NCBI GenBank assembly: GCA_037976565.1
Contig: CP137684.1
Coordinates: 22,110,814-22,174,813 of the forward strand
Direction of reading: 5' to 3'
Source of the DNA: Mesocentrotus franciscanus
Lineage: Eukaryota; Echinodermata; Echinoidea; Camarodonta; Strongylocentrotidae
Length of the DNA: 64,000 nucleotides
Under the pieces are notes generated by a model. It did not search any database, had not been told where the DNA came from, and worked only from the letters and a program-made list of their open reading frames with translations. The translations under genes were made by a program, and so were the position numbers. Shown here in pieces: positions 10,105 through 19,799 of this stretch; positions within the stretch are counted from its first letter, which is position 1, and every line of letters starts with the position of its first letter.

Positions 10105-12075
10105 TTATTTTTCTTATTTCCAATCACTTTTTTGTTAGCGAGATAACTTGAAAATGGCTAAATCAAATGCCTTGAAATTTGGCATACATATGTATAGGCA
10201 TATAGACAAAGCAAAATAAGGTTTTTAACCTTGACCTTGACTGATGACGTCATCTAGGCGCCATTTTGTAAAATTTTCTGAAAATCTACTCATGATCATA
10301 TCTTCATAACGAAAAGTCGTTTCTCATTCATATTTATCATGATCAATGATCTGTCCAGTTAATTTCAGGTCAAAAACGCACGCGCATGCGTACGTCCGCG
10401 CGTGAGCGCGCGCAAAATTTCAAAATGCTCAAAATCGTCTCAAAATCATTTTGCATACGTTTCAGGCCATTTTAAGCACTTTATAAAAAATCACGCACAC
10501 GCACATGCGCGCGCGTTTTCGCGCGTAACACCATTACACAACATAGAATCGCCATTTTTTTTTCACGATATTTCCCATATTTTTTGAACAATTTGATACC
10601 ATGTTTATCTCTTTATGACAATTAATAACAAGATGAGCGTCCATTCAAGATAAATGTACGTGCGCGCGAGCTCTTGTAATACATAGCATATATGGGCAAA
10701 AACATGCCTATACAAAATGGATGGGAACTCCAATTTTTTTTTCATATTCGGATAGATTATAAGTCGGAGATATGATTTAATGTCTCATTTGACCCTCAAT
10801 TAACTCATGACGTCATCATAATGGCCTCCGAACTCAAAATTTCAATTTGCATATTATGACGTCAGCATATTTTTGGAAAATTGATTGTATCTCTGTAAAT
10901 ATTGATTGATTTTCTTCCAAATTTTGATATGTTCTAGCTGAGACAATTCTCTACAAATGCAGTTGCCACAATTTTTCATTTTGACAAAGGCATCATGGCG
11001 TATTTTTGCGATTAAAGGAGGCATGTCAATTTTTCACATTTTGCGTGTATTCTCTATGGGACATGACTTTTTTCAAAACTGGATTCTACATTCCCGTCTT
11101 TCGCGAGCAATATCTCCGTCCTTTTAGTTTCGCTTTCGCTAAGCTTTGAGTATGTTGTAGCTGAGACAATAAGCTATCACCAATGTGTCCTTTATTTTTT
11201 TATCAGATGCCGGGATCATGCTCATATTTCACTTGCAAAATGGGATTTGAGAATTCCATTTTCGTTCACGTGTAATGTCTATGGGGATTATTTTGGTATA
11301 GTGGTCATAGCACTTGCCTCCCATTCCGGCGACCCACGTTCGACTCCTGGTGGGTTTTTTTTTTTTTGCCGTCGTTTAAAATTTTTTTATGATCTTCTTC
11401 GACTATTATAACATATTATCACATACAATCACAAACAATGTAATAAAATGCCTAATTTTACGTGTATTCTCTATGGGAGGTGACTTTTTCTGAAATCTTC
11501 ATTCTACATTCCAGTCTTGTTTAAGCAATATCTCGATTATTTTTGCTCGATTTTCTGCCAGCTTCGGATATGTTGTAGCTGAGACGATTCTCTATACAGA
11601 AGATGACATTTATTTTTTAATCAGATAATGAGATCATGGTGATATTTTGACTACAAAGTGGGATTTGAGAATTCCATTTTCTGTTCACGTATAATGTCTA
11701 TGTGGCTTACTTTGGTATATTGGTCGCAATTGACTTGAAACGTTGCATGTTGATAGGTAAGACAAAATATTTCATATAAAAACACAAAATCTAGAATATG
11801 CATATTTCATTATGTTATTTAGATTTTAAGGTTAAAGGTCAAATATACTGTACATGGTTTCTCTAAAACAATGCTTTGTATAGACATGAAATTTGGCACA
11901 CTAATAGACCTGAATAAGAGGATTATTTCAAAAAATTTAGGTCAAATCATGCATGGTATCGTAACTACTTAGTATGTAAATTAGGATCAAAGGTCAAACA
12001 TTTCACTGATCACTATCTCACTAACCATGTGTGGTATGCATTAATTGGAACAGCCCACCTATACTTGTTCCGAAA
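10105..12075 (+). repeat. Helitron-like array, unit 5 (truncated end)
   Basis: The longest unit. It has TGACGTCA near 10245, 10808 and 10858, the Gly-like tRNA module at 11289-11354, and an extra subrepeat with TAGCTGAGACGATT near 11577. The terminal section matches unit 2's end. It stops inside the terminal hairpin: ACTTGTTCCGAAA is followed by unrelated sequence, so the array's right boundary is broken. Confidence 0.75.
11289..11354 (+). pseudogene. tRNA-like module (Gly-like), copy in unit 5
   Basis: This is the same module as 4695-4763 (GGTATAGTGG, CTCCCAT, GTTCGACTCC), followed by a T-run at 11355. A few substitutions separate the copies. It is degenerate in the anticodon stem and not a likely functional tRNA. 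Confidence 0.5.
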
Positions 12076-12119
12076 TCTTATTTAAAACTAATTTACATAA
12101 CAAAAGGCGTCGCTATCAT

Positions 12120-12415
12120 TATATTTTGTTTCACTTTATTCTACTTTATTCTACTCTATTCTATTCTATTCTATATCACAATAAATTATATATTGATTTG
12201 ATTAATTTCTGATCCCAACCTCGCTGGGGATTAGCCGTTGATACTGATAGGCCTTCGGCCTTTGCTAGTCCATCAATATACTCAGTTATCATTCTGCATG
12301 TTTTTATTTCTATTGTAATATTTCGATATTTTCTTCTGCATTGTTGTACAGATTTAACTGTTTTCGTGAGTTTTGTGGAAATACGTGAATCAAATTGAAT
12401 TGAATTGAATTTATA
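12120..12415 (+). mobile_element. Probable retroposon 3' end with TTCTA and ATTGA microsatellites
   Basis: A TTCTA-type microsatellite (12130-12172) is followed by a segment with a GGCCTTCGGCC hairpin. The segment ends in repeated AATTG units (12393-12415). Tails of simple AATTGA repeats are typical of CR1/L2-like LINE 3' ends and of SINEs that use them. No reverse-transcriptase frame is present, so the class is uncertain. Confidence 0.35.
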
Positions 12416-12759
12416 TATCTTTCATTTTGATCCTATTCGATTATTGAATCACATTTCTATCTATGTACTTATCTATTTATTCATTAAAAATGTGTCGGTA
12501 AATTCGGTCTAACGGACGCCCCCATTCGAAATGACGCTAATTAATGAAAGGGGGTGTAGTACTATATAGTATACGTGAGAAACGACTGTCGTTTGGGGGT
12601 CGTTATCCTGTCACTATGTTCTAGGTTCAATTTTAAGATGATTATCAGTTAATTAAAAGCTACTTCCTTGCATCTGTTTTCCTGTGACATGAACACAACA
12701 TGCGAATCATGACGGGGTCAATGTCCTGACCTTTACATTATAGACAAAGTTAAGTTCTG

Positions 12760-13050
12760 GGGTGTTTCATAAAGACTAAGATCGACTTTAAGTTGGACTT
12801 AACTATGGCAGGCCGTTCATGCCACTGGTTGCTCCCACCACTGGTCTCTCAATTATGATCTTTATATAATATTTTTTCCTTCAATAATGAACTATCAAAA
12901 AAGGTAAATTGTGTAGATTTGTGACCACGATTTGTACGTCCCTTGAGAAACTAATGCCAGGAATGGTTAGAGGAAGTAGTGGTATGAACGGCCTGCCATA
13001 GTTAAGTCCAACTTAGAGTCGATCTTAGTCTTTGTGAAACACCTCTTGGC
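12760..13050. mobile_element. MITE with about 70-bp terminal inverted repeats (copy 1)
   Basis: The left end GGGGTGTTTCATAAAGACT, running through CTATGGCAGGCCGTTCAT, is matched in reverse complement by ATGAACGGCCTGCCATAG through AGTCTTTGTGAAACACCTC on the right. A central unpaired segment separates the arms. No coding capacity. A clear target-site duplication was not identified. Confidence 0.8.
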
Positions 13051-13350
13051 CATATACCACTGCATTATGAAATACACTTTTGCTTTCACATGTAGGCTAT
13101 ATCTCGTGTGACAGGAAATGAGCTCTACAACGATGATGATATTGAAAGTTAATCAATCTACTGTGAAAGAATCACTAACAACTGGTACAGAAAGGCCACA
13201 CTTTGCGGCGTTATAGAATAACAAGATAAACTGCATGCGGTATAATTGTAAGTACCACAATGAAATTAAAGGAATTGTTTGTAGACAATTTGGAGATATT
13301 GATGTGAACTGTGAAGTTCAAAATTTGATCAAAATGGAAAGAAATTTACC

Positions 13351-13666
13351 CGGGGGGTGTTTCACAAAGATCCTAAGTCGAACTTAACTCTAAGTTGGAC
13401 TTAAAAATTATGGAGAGCCATTTGTAGCCTTAAAATAAAATATATTCAAAAGTGAAAATTCAAGTATTTTAGACTTTTTATAAATTCCACATCAAGAACA
13501 TGAAATCTCCTTGATAATAGGAAATATGAATGATTTGAATCAACATTTTATGCCTTCTAAAATAACTTTTACAAAATATTTTCAAAGATACTAACGGCTA
13601 TCCATAATTGTTAAGTCCAACTTAGAGATAAGTTCAACTTAGGATCTTTGTGAAACACCCCCCGGT
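13351..13666. mobile_element. MITE of the same GGGGTGTTTCA family (copy 2)
   Basis: Termini GGGGTGTTTCACAAAGATCC and its near-exact reverse complement bound the element. The arms extend through CTAAGTTGGACTTAA. The internal sequence differs from copy 1 while the termini are shared, as expected for MITEs mobilised by one transposase. Confidence 0.8.
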
Positions 13667-14225
13667 CTTGCTAAAAGTCAGATGGACGGTAAGCTATGCC
13701 CAGGCAGAAATATGTACATGGGATTCAGTACCCAAAGTTTGTTCCAAACGTTTTATTAGCATTATCGTGTTATTATTTTTAATATGAGGGCATTTGAAGA
13801 CTCAATCCTTTTCAGTGACGTTTTCTCCGTAATATTCTTCCACATGTACTAACACAAATAGAATGGAAGAGCTCACAATCAACTTTCCCGAAACTTAACC
13901 TTCTTTTTAATGCTGGTGTTGTTGTAAGGCGTTTAGCGTTTTGCGTTTAGGGCTGTTCAACTTCTAAGTCCATTAGCACGGTTAATCAAAACCTATTGCT
14001 TCTCATTATCATGTATCCGTCTATCTGTCAGTTTGGTTTGACGATTCTCCTCTAAAGTACCCTTTCCCCTGGCAATCTACCACCCCCATGTCCATTCCCT
14101 CAATGGGTTCAGCTGCCTGCATTTGTGAGTTAGAACATTCATCAGTGATGCACTCCTTATGTAGCATCCTCTTTTTCCATGCTCATTGCACATGCGCTTT
14201 TTAATTCATATGTGTTAAATACTGA
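13667..14225. other. Gene-free stretch, nothing recognised
   Basis: Unique-looking AT-rich sequence with no exon-like frame bounded by splice sites and no repeat boundary that I can define. Confidence 0.4.
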
Positions 14226-14440
14226 GGCCCGGTGGCTCAGTGGTAGAGCAGTAGTCTCGTAACCGGGAGGTCCCGGGTTCGAAATCAAGCCGATGCGTTA
14301 GAGCCCTTTGGTAAGGCATTAATCCTCATTACCAAATCCCTCGGAGAGGACTTAAAGCCGCCTGTTCCCTGATTGTTTACTTACAAGCATGCTCATGCTT
14401 TTTTTAACAGCCATCAGGTACAACAAACAAAACAAACAAC
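14226..14440 (+). mobile_element. tRNA-derived SINE, tRNA-Thr-like head (copy 1)
   Basis: The head has an A box (TGGCTCAGTGGTAGAGCAG), the anticodon-loop text CTCGTAA and a B box (GGTTCGAAATC). CTCGTAA is the loop of tRNA-Thr(CGT). A shared body follows (CCTTTGGTAAGGCATTAATC, GAGAGGACTTAAAGCCG), then an ACAAACAAAC tail. Two further copies lie at 16170 and 17800. The TRNA part is a retroposon head, not a gene. Confidence 0.8.
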
Positions 14441-16168
14441 GAAAGGGAACACACTCATTGCTATAGGCTCCGCCGCCAAATCAACATGATCATTGTTCAC
14501 CGTTATATTGCCAGTCAATATTTTTAATATTTCGAAGATGATTCTATTGCTGACATTGATATGCATACATATTTCAACACTTCGATTGCTTTCTTCGCCT
14601 CTCTGCACGGTCGCTGGTTCGCCACACGTGCAATTTTGCACAATGCAATAGGCACCAATTGAAGGAAGGATCGCTTTGTGCAAATCCTTCTGGGGAGGGG
14701 GGGCAAAATTACTCATTTCTGGTCTTGATTAACTCCACGACATCCCTTTTTACACCGGTCTTGCTCTGAAAACCGTTAAGTAATCTTGAAGCCTTCGGTT
14801 TATCTATCCCATGATAAATACCATGTGTCACAGGCAGATTATTTGTGTGGCATATAATTTTAGTTAATTTCAGAAAACAAGTCCACTGCATTGTCTTAAT
14901 TGTTATAACCAAATTTTATTCGAAGTACTATTGTTTTTTTTTAATTTATCCGAAGATGTATAGTTGATATCTTAGCACTACTGCGTAAGAACATGCAAGT
15001 AGATACTAACTCAAATAATGAGTTTGAAGTCTTGCAGTAAGGCTATACCATCATCTATATCTTCCTGTTCACTGTTCTGTGTTTCTCCTCCTTTCCGCTG
15101 ATCAACCCCTCCCCTCTTGACTTTATCGGCTCTCATTCTCTTCCTGACTTCACAGCATTCATCCTGTTATTTCCCAGGAATTAGTACTAGGTCTAGGCTT
15201 TCAAACACCCCCCCCCCCTGTGATCTCCATTCGAATCATTCAACATATAATAATATTTCCACCTGAATACGTGAATATGTGAACTGTGTACACAATCATT
15301 ATACAGAAGAAGAAAAAAGGAAATGAATTTCAATATATTAATACGTAATTTTAAAAAAAATCCTAAAAAAGTGTATGAATGTTGTAAATTATTCTGTAAT
15401 AACATGATCGTACACCTTTCTGGATGGTACGTCTTTCAGTAGGATTATATTTCCAGTTATCTTCAAGGTTATATTGTAATCATGTACATCAACCCACATC
15501 CCTGGCTGCCTATCATTCCTGACATAAATCGAACGGACAGGCTAACATGTTGTTGTTTCCATGGCAACCATTTTATCCAAGTAAACGAAAAGCTGACGTT
15601 GACAAGCTTGATTAAGATCTGATCTGATAGACCATCAGCAGGCCAAATGACCAATTGATTGTATCGTCACTTATACTTGCTTTTCACATAACATGCATAA
15701 TATACGTTGAATCTCATTCGTGATGTCGTATAATTAGGTCTATCAACCTTTAGTTAGCTTTCCTACCGACTCTATTTTGAAAGTGATGTATCATCTTTAA
15801 CCTTTCCGGTATTTATTTTGAGACAACTATCAGTTAAATTTTTAGAAGTTTTGTCCCACTTCATCCAGGAATATCCCTCTTCTCCGAAACCTCGTTTTAA
15901 ATGATTATTGGTATTTTAAAAATCCCCCAATGACCTTTGTCAGCAACTGGAATTACCATTAAATCTGTTCATAATAGATTGTTTACTTTAATTTGTACTT
16001 GGAACACGATCGCGTAGACTTTCGAAAAAATTAACATCGGCCTTAGGGCAATATTAATCACCTTTAATCCAAACCTGATTTCTATGTGATATACAATATG
16101 ATATTGAACCTGCCCTATGGTGCATTAGGTGTTTTAGTAAAATAATGATAAATCAATGTGATAATTAG
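14441..16168. other. Gene-free stretch with an isolated X-box-like site
   Basis: The minus-strand frame at 14414-14716 starts after an acceptor-like polypyrimidine tract but ends in the SINE tail and has no domain I recognise. Otherwise the region is AT-rich and non-coding in appearance. A perfect RFX-type X-box palindrome occurs at 15555-15568 (listed separately). Confidence 0.4.
15555..15568. promoter_or_regulatory. Candidate RFX X-box
   Basis: GTTTCCATGGCAAC matches the imperfect-palindrome X-box consensus (GTNNCC AT RGNAAC) bound by RFX factors upstream of ciliary genes. No promoter or exon is visible beside it, so it may be a chance match. Confidence 0.3.
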
Positions 16169-16169
16169 A

Positions 16170-16410
16170 CGAGGCGCGATGGCTAAGTGGTAGAGCATTG
16201 CATGGTCTCGTAACCAGGAGGTCCCGGGTTCGAAACCAAGTCAATGCGCTCATGCCCTTTGGCTTTGATAAGGCTATGATCCTCGGATCATTACCAAGTC
16301 CATCGGAGAGGGCTTAAAGCCGTCTGTCCGCTGGTTGCTTGCTTACAAGCATATACATGCTTTCTTAGCAGTCAGGTAAAGCAAACCTCGAACAAACAAA
16401 CAATTAAATT
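16170..16410 (+). mobile_element. tRNA-Thr-like SINE (copy 2)
   Basis: GGCGCGATGGCTAAGTGG, GTCTCGTAACCAGGAGG and GGTTCGAAACC define the tRNA-like head. A few bases (ATGG before TCTCG) are inserted relative to copy 1. The body and the CAAACAAACAA tail match the other two copies. Confidence 0.8.
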
Positions 16411-16468
16411 TATGACTAAAGTAGCATTGACGCGATATGCACTCAATAGTTAATTGCATAGGGTAGGG

Positions 16469-16679
16469 TACACTCTAAAAACTGAAATGTTAAATCACCA
16501 TTTAAAAGGGCCGAGGAGTGACCACTCTTTCAAAATGGTAGATTAACACTGAACATGCTGGATCCAACACTATAAAGGTTGAATCCAGCATGTCAAAAGT
16601 ATAAATCTGACATTTTGAAAGAGTGGTCACTCCTCGGCCCTTTTAAATGGTGATTTAACATTTCAGTTTTTAGAGTATA
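16469..16679. mobile_element. Foldback element with near-perfect 66-bp arms and nested hairpin
   Basis: The outer arms start ACTCTAAAAACTGAAATG and end in its reverse complement. Arm identity is close to complete over about 66 bp (through CCGAGGAGTGACCACTC). Inside lies a second hairpin, ACATGCTGGATCCAAC / GTTGAATCCAGCATGT. TA-containing flanks (GGTAC / GTATAC) suggest a TA-type target site. Non-coding MITE. Confidence 0.85.
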
Positions 16680-17799
16680 CACGCATCTAAACATCCTCTT
16701 GGAACCCTTTTTGTGCCCCCGTGTTGACACCCTCTTGGCCTCTTCACAATCGTCACCGTTATATAGAACGGAATCATGACATTTGTTTTAAGAGGTGCAA
16801 ATGAACTCGTCACCCAGGTTAGATCATTGCCACTGCTTACGTCATAATGGTTCAGAACATCGACAAGTTAGAAGATACGGTCTGTTGAGAGCCAGTAGGG
16901 TGTTAATACTGATATTCATACGCGTTAAATAACATCATGCTCAGCAGATAACAGGGTATGTACTTATCAGGTTGTATCATGCGTTATGTTATTGTTTCAT
17001 GATCATCTGTGCTAATGGATGTGTCGAATGTGCTTCTCGGTAGATAGAGGAACGGCTGGTCATTGGTTTGAGGTTATATTCACACTTGCTCCACAAATGT
17101 GTTAGAAATGTTTAGTTACTTTTTTCTCCTTCAAATATATCAGTGATACATGACATCATGTGAGAAGCAGCGAACCAATTTGATTGGCCAATTTGGGACC
17201 CCCTTTACATAACGTACACGAGTCTTTAACCACCAATATTGAGCATTCGAAACGAAAGAGTATATAACTAATTAATGTCGTCATAATGCTCATGCTCCTG
17301 CGACGATTCCACGTCTAATTCCAACACTAACAGAATTCTTAACGTCAACCCCGGACCCAACACTATATGCCTAACCCCAACACGAAGGTTGAGTTCTGCA
17401 TGGGAAGAGGTGAAAAATAATTTGTGAGCGTTATTATTGTTATAATTCAAGTGTGGAAAAACATCAGATTAAAAATTTTCCCTGAAAAGCATGGCTCTTC
17501 AAATGCCTTAATATTCTAAATATGGCATGTAACAGCATTAAAATCGGGATGGATTTTTACGTCACATGTTTGTGTAGTCCCATATACATCTTTCTGTGTA
17601 CAGTGCTAGTAACTTTACATAGACTGGGCCAAATTTCTTATCATTTTGACGATTCCAGAACCTTGCAGTACACACCAATACTTATATGAACTGAACGTTT
17701 TCTTTAACCTAACATAAAACCAAATTTCAACCCTATCCTAACTCTATGACTTTGACGAAATAAAAGCCCCGTCCCCGTTCCCTGGAATGAATTCTGATA
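16680..17799. other. Gene-free stretch, nothing recognised
   Basis: No exon, RNA gene or element boundary could be supported here. The short minus-strand frame at 17268-17450 has no recognisable domain. Confidence 0.4.
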
Positions 17800-18030
17800 G
17801 GAGGCGTGATGGCTCAGTGGGAGAGCAGTGGTCTCGTAACCGGAAGGTCCCGGGTTCGAAACCAAGTCGATGCGCTAGTGCCCTTTGGTAAGGCATTAAT
17901 CCTCATTACCAAGTCTTACCGAGCATTACAAAGAGGACTTAAAGCCGTCGGTCCACTGGTTGCTTACTTACAAGCATACACATGCTTTCTTAGCGGTCAG
18001 GTAAAACCAACAAACAAACCAAACAATATT
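17800..18030 (+). mobile_element. tRNA-Thr-like SINE (copy 3)
   Basis: GGCGTGATGGCTCAGTGGG, GTCTCGTAACCGGAAGG and GGTTCGAAACC form the head. The body is the same as the other copies and the tail is CAACAAACAAACC. The frame of 85 codons that crosses it is a read-through of the SINE, not a gene. Confidence 0.8.
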
Positions 18031-18565
18031 TGTCTTGTTTTCAGATTTACGCACATTTTTTAAACATCTCATACTCGTTTGACCCTGACCCTTCATTAAT
18101 ATTTAATTTATCTCAAAATACATTCACAAATCGCGTGCCTCTACAATCGCACTTCCTGAGACGATTCTAAAAAATACCCGGTAATAATAATTATCAAATT
18201 AGACAAATGAAGTCACCGGAACTAAAGTAGAATGTGAAATCTTACATATTAACGAGTGATAAATGATTCATGTATTTGCCCTTCTCGATTTCGCTCTTAC
18301 CCCTCCTGCGTCCGTAAACGAACCTCCATTGATAGTTATGCTAAAGTGCACTAGTAAAGAAGAAAAATCATTTGTAAACGCTTTCATTCTCATATGAATG
18401 ACTGTGCATGGCAGTTTCATTTCTCTTGAACCGCTTATATAATTTTGAATAATAAAAAGTTTCAAACTTTTGACAAAATTTTGATGAAAGATGTTGTTTA
18501 TCTGCGTATATTTAAAAGCCTTTCACTGTTTATTAAATATCAGCAGGCTCGATCCGACTGGTTAG

Positions 18566-18654
18566 TACAGTCAAACCTGCTTTAGTGACCACCTGTCTAC
18601 AAAGACCACTTTTGTGTTTCCCTTGGGCGGTCGCTATAGACAGGTTTGACTGTA
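18566..18654. mobile_element. Short TA-flanked MITE, CAGTCAAACCTG termini
   Basis: TA at 18566 and 18653 bounds an 85-bp insert. It begins CAGTCAAACCTGC..TAGTGACC and ends GGTCGCTATAGACAGGTTTGACTG, an imperfect inverted repeat across the whole element. The TA target duplication fits mobilisation by a Tc1/mariner-type transposase; this is inference. Confidence 0.8.
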
Positions 18655-18837
18655 TTTTGAAGTCCAAACTCCCAATACAATAATTTGGCAATGTGACTGT
18701 GTGAGTTGCTAAGCGGCCTAAGCGGCAAACCTCTGTTCATCGTGACAGTGAGTCATCCTTAGAGGACATGTGGGACATGATGATGTGTAACCAACTGATT
18801 ACTTTACAAGCATGGAGGCGCAGATAATATCATGAGA

Positions 18838-18950
18838 GTCAAGCTGAAAGGGAGAGAGAAAGGGATTAGAGAGACAGAGAAATATACTAGGATAAAGTGG
18901 AAAGAGATGTAATTGGACAAACAAACGGGAGATAGAAGAAAGAGAGAGAG

Positions 18951-18982
<32 letters not shown>

Positions 18983-19190
18983 GAGAAAGAAAGTGGGAGG
19001 GGAGAGAGAGGGGGGAACAAGTATTTCCATGATTCTCGAGGGGGTGGGATTGATGAGAACAGAGAGAGACACACATAAACGCTTGGAGGATAGAAGAGAA
19101 CGAAAATGAAATAAAGAGAGAGAATGGGAGAGAGAGAATGAGAGAGGGAGAGAGAGAGAGAGAGAGAGAGGAGATAGAGGAAGGAATGAG
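18838..19190. repeat. GA-rich microsatellite region
   Basis: Runs of (GA)n at 18940-18982 and 19115-19172 lie within about 350 bp of almost pure purine on the plus strand. The Leu/Ser-rich frames of 121-158 codons on the minus strand are translations of this tract. Confidence 0.9.
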
Positions 19191-19339
19191 TATGGATGCC
19201 ACAGTCCACCCATGTACGGTAACCGTTTATCAATAGGAACACTGTGTCCCACAAATGCGGAAACAGTGCGAACATTTTTATTATTTATTATTACTTTTAG
19301 TTCTATTTTTTATTTACAGATGCAACAAATAATGTAAAA

Positions 19340-19530
19340 GTGCCGTCCCTACATTAATGCCATTTACGCGAGAAAGAAAAAAAAACGTTTGTAAATAGTG
19401 TTTATATATGAATTTGAATTGAATTGAATTAAGTGTCTTCTGCAAAACATACAATTCAAATTACATTTCAGCAATACAACATATACAAAATATAACAACT
19501 TTTTTTAACGTGTACACAATATAATAATAA
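19340..19530. mobile_element. Retroposon tails meeting at AATTGAATTG
   Basis: TTTATATATGAATTTGAATTGAATTG at 19402-19430 resembles the simple-repeat tail at 12393. The following segment looks like an A/C-rich minus-strand tail. No coding remnant is visible. Confidence 0.3.
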
Positions 19531-19684
19531 TAGAAATGTTGACATCAAAACAAAATGTAACTGATAACACACTATGGTACCAAGAATTATGCATGAATAC
19601 ATCTGTAGAAGAAGGGCTATCACAGTATGCGCTCGCTTGATAGCGTGATAGCCCGGGATGGGGTGTATGATTTAACCAAAAAAA

Positions 19685-19760
19685 AAATTGATGACGTTGA
19701 TGATGATGATGATGATGATGATGTTGATGATAATGATGATGAAAATGAAAATGAAAATAT
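19685..19760. repeat. GAT/GAAAAT microsatellite
   Basis: (GATGAT)n is interrupted by GTT and followed by GAAAAT repeats. His-rich minus-strand translations arise from it and are not genes. Confidence 0.9.
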
Positions 19761-19799
19761 GTTGATGTAAATATGTCTGACAAAGAAACCTTATATATA

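Larger units (their letters stand above)
3015..12075 (+). mobile_element. Head-to-tail array of Helitron-like nonautonomous units
   Basis: One partial left segment and five units of about 1.6-2.0 kb share long near-identical blocks. Each junction has a hairpin built from ACTTGTT and AACAAGT, then CTAG about 8-10 bases later, then T. The loop between the stems differs between copies (ATT, CCGA, CTA) while the stems are kept. CTAG ends are at 3487-3490, 5270-5273, 6857-6860, 8491-8494 and 10101-10104; the last unit is truncated inside the hairpin near 12075. No replication-initiator or helicase frame exists in any unit, so these would be nonautonomous. The class is inferred from the ends only. 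Confidence 0.65.

Noticed and set aside
14226..14300. tRNA gene candidates at 14226, 16170, 17800 and 34047
   Set aside because: Good A and B boxes, but each is followed by a shared non-tRNA body and simple-repeat tail, so they are SINE heads rather than tRNA genes.
14414..14716. 100-codon minus-strand frame preceded by an acceptor-like tract
   Set aside because: Ends inside a SINE tail, has no donor and no domain I recognise; kept only as an unassigned possibility.
18799..19275. Minus-strand frames of 121-158 codons rich in Ser/Leu
   Set aside because: They are translations of a GA/CT microsatellite; all three frames are open for that reason.
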